Below are positions 63,814 to 64,000 of a stretch of 64,000 bases of DNA, piece by piece. Numbering within the stretch: the first letter of the stretch is position 1; every line of letters begins with the position of its first letter. Both the position numbers and the translations under genes were made by a program. Under the pieces are notes generated by a model that was given only the letters and a program-made list of their open reading frames with translations, ran no database searches and was not told the DNA's origin. Location of the stretch: NCBI RefSeq assembly GCF_028553725.1, contig NZ_CP067124.1, positions 1,746,001 to 1,810,000 of the forward strand. Direction: 5' to 3'. The DNA comes from Paracoccus alcaliphilus (GTDB lineage: Bacteria; Pseudomonadota; Alphaproteobacteria; Rhodobacterales; Rhodobacteraceae).

Positions 63814-64000
63814 TCAGAAACTGTAGCCGATGCGAACGCCGACACCCCAGACCTCGCTGTCACGCATACGGGCGCGCTCCGTATCGCTGGTCTGGGGGCT
63901 GGCATCGCCCAGCTTGGAATAGTTGATACCAGTGGAGATCTTTATGTTGTCCATCGTATAGATGGCGGCCAGCGTGATCCCCTTGCGCCCGTTGGTCGGC
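63814..64000 (-). CDS. C-terminal end of an OmpP1/FadL-type outer membrane protein
   Basis: 62 codons run off the window's right edge; stop TGA at 63816-63814. Translation: TNGRKGITLAAIYTMDNIKI, STGINYSKLGDASPQ, then EVWGVGVRIGYSF. Alternating beta-strand pattern and the terminal aromatic Phe are typical of an outer-membrane barrel, and the last strand GVGVRIGYSF is that of the FadL/OmpP1/TodX family, which imports long-chain fatty acids and other hydrophobic compounds. Confidence 0.75.
   Translation of the reverse strand, partial: PTNGRKGITLAAIYTMDNIKISTGINYSKLGDASPQTSDTERARMRDSEVWGVGVRIGYSF

Overview
The window is high-GC chromosomal DNA of an alphaproteobacterium of the Rhodobacteraceae/Paracoccaceae, most probably a Paracoccus. 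The reasons are the locus ccoNOQP - universal-stress gene - fnrP - hemN with FNR boxes, a plant-type glutamate-cysteine ligase, phosphatidylcholine synthase (Pcs), ethylmalonyl-CoA mutase, the long double-domain dCTP deaminase, and the family-typical strings argS-SPOR-nagZ-scpA-scpB and yceD/rpmF-plsX-fabH-ihfA-merR. Names rest on reading translated sequence and motifs; no database search was run.

Layout. 1-6.3 kb: DUF6152 proteins, pgsA, the molybdopterin synthase pair moaD/moaE, gshA, small membrane proteins, miaB. 6.5-13.4 kb: micro-oxic respiration block, ccoNOQP on the minus strand, a tandem universal-stress protein, fnrP and oxygen-independent coproporphyrinogen dehydrogenase hemN, with three FNR boxes. 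13.4-25 kb: CDF metal exporter, polA, recJ, glpX, bolA, a DnaJ-domain protein, lnt and a DEAD-box helicase. 25.3-33.5 kb: argS, SPOR protein, nagZ, scpAB, a small basic protein, an RNA methyltransferase, dcd, tRNA-Pro(GGG). 33.7-43 kb: merR, ihfA, a C4 zinc-finger protein, fabH-plsX-rpmF, yceD, bamE, a serine hydrolase, an SseB-like protein, pcs and a lone oligopeptide-type binding protein. 43.1-47.6 kb: an insertion-sequence island with an intact IS630 element, an IS481 fragment, an intact IS5 element, an IS110/IS1111-type transposase, a C-terminal IS5-type fragment and a second, inverted IS110 5' end. 47.7-64 kb: ecm, aspartate aminotransferase, sdhE, a MarR regulator with a palindromic operator, gloA, thyX, a nitrate/sulfonate-type ABC transporter whose ATPase is frameshifted, infC with a non-canonical ATA start, dut, a membrane-anchored MoeB/ThiF protein, an M3 peptidase, a lipoprotein, a decayed GntR regulator and the C-terminus of a FadL-type porin.

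How parts work together: FnrP should activate ccoNOQP, the usp gene and hemN under low oxygen. PlsX, FabH, PgsA and Pcs supply membrane lipid, Lnt and BamE envelope proteins, ScpAB and IhfA chromosome structure, and Dcd, Dut and ThyX the dTMP route.

No defence, CRISPR, prophage or biosynthetic cluster is visible. The least explained signals are RNA/DNA-structural: (i) a 3'-end module (CATCTTTGGTGCGC-AAATATCC-CGGGGG plus G/C hairpin) placed 6-8 nt after the stop codon of four unrelated genes, always in sense orientation; (ii) two hairpins with unrelated stems but the same 15-nt loop, GGAACGCGCGAACAG, between miaB and ccoP; (iii) an FNR box inside the first codons of fnrP that may drive a leaderless hemN mRNA.
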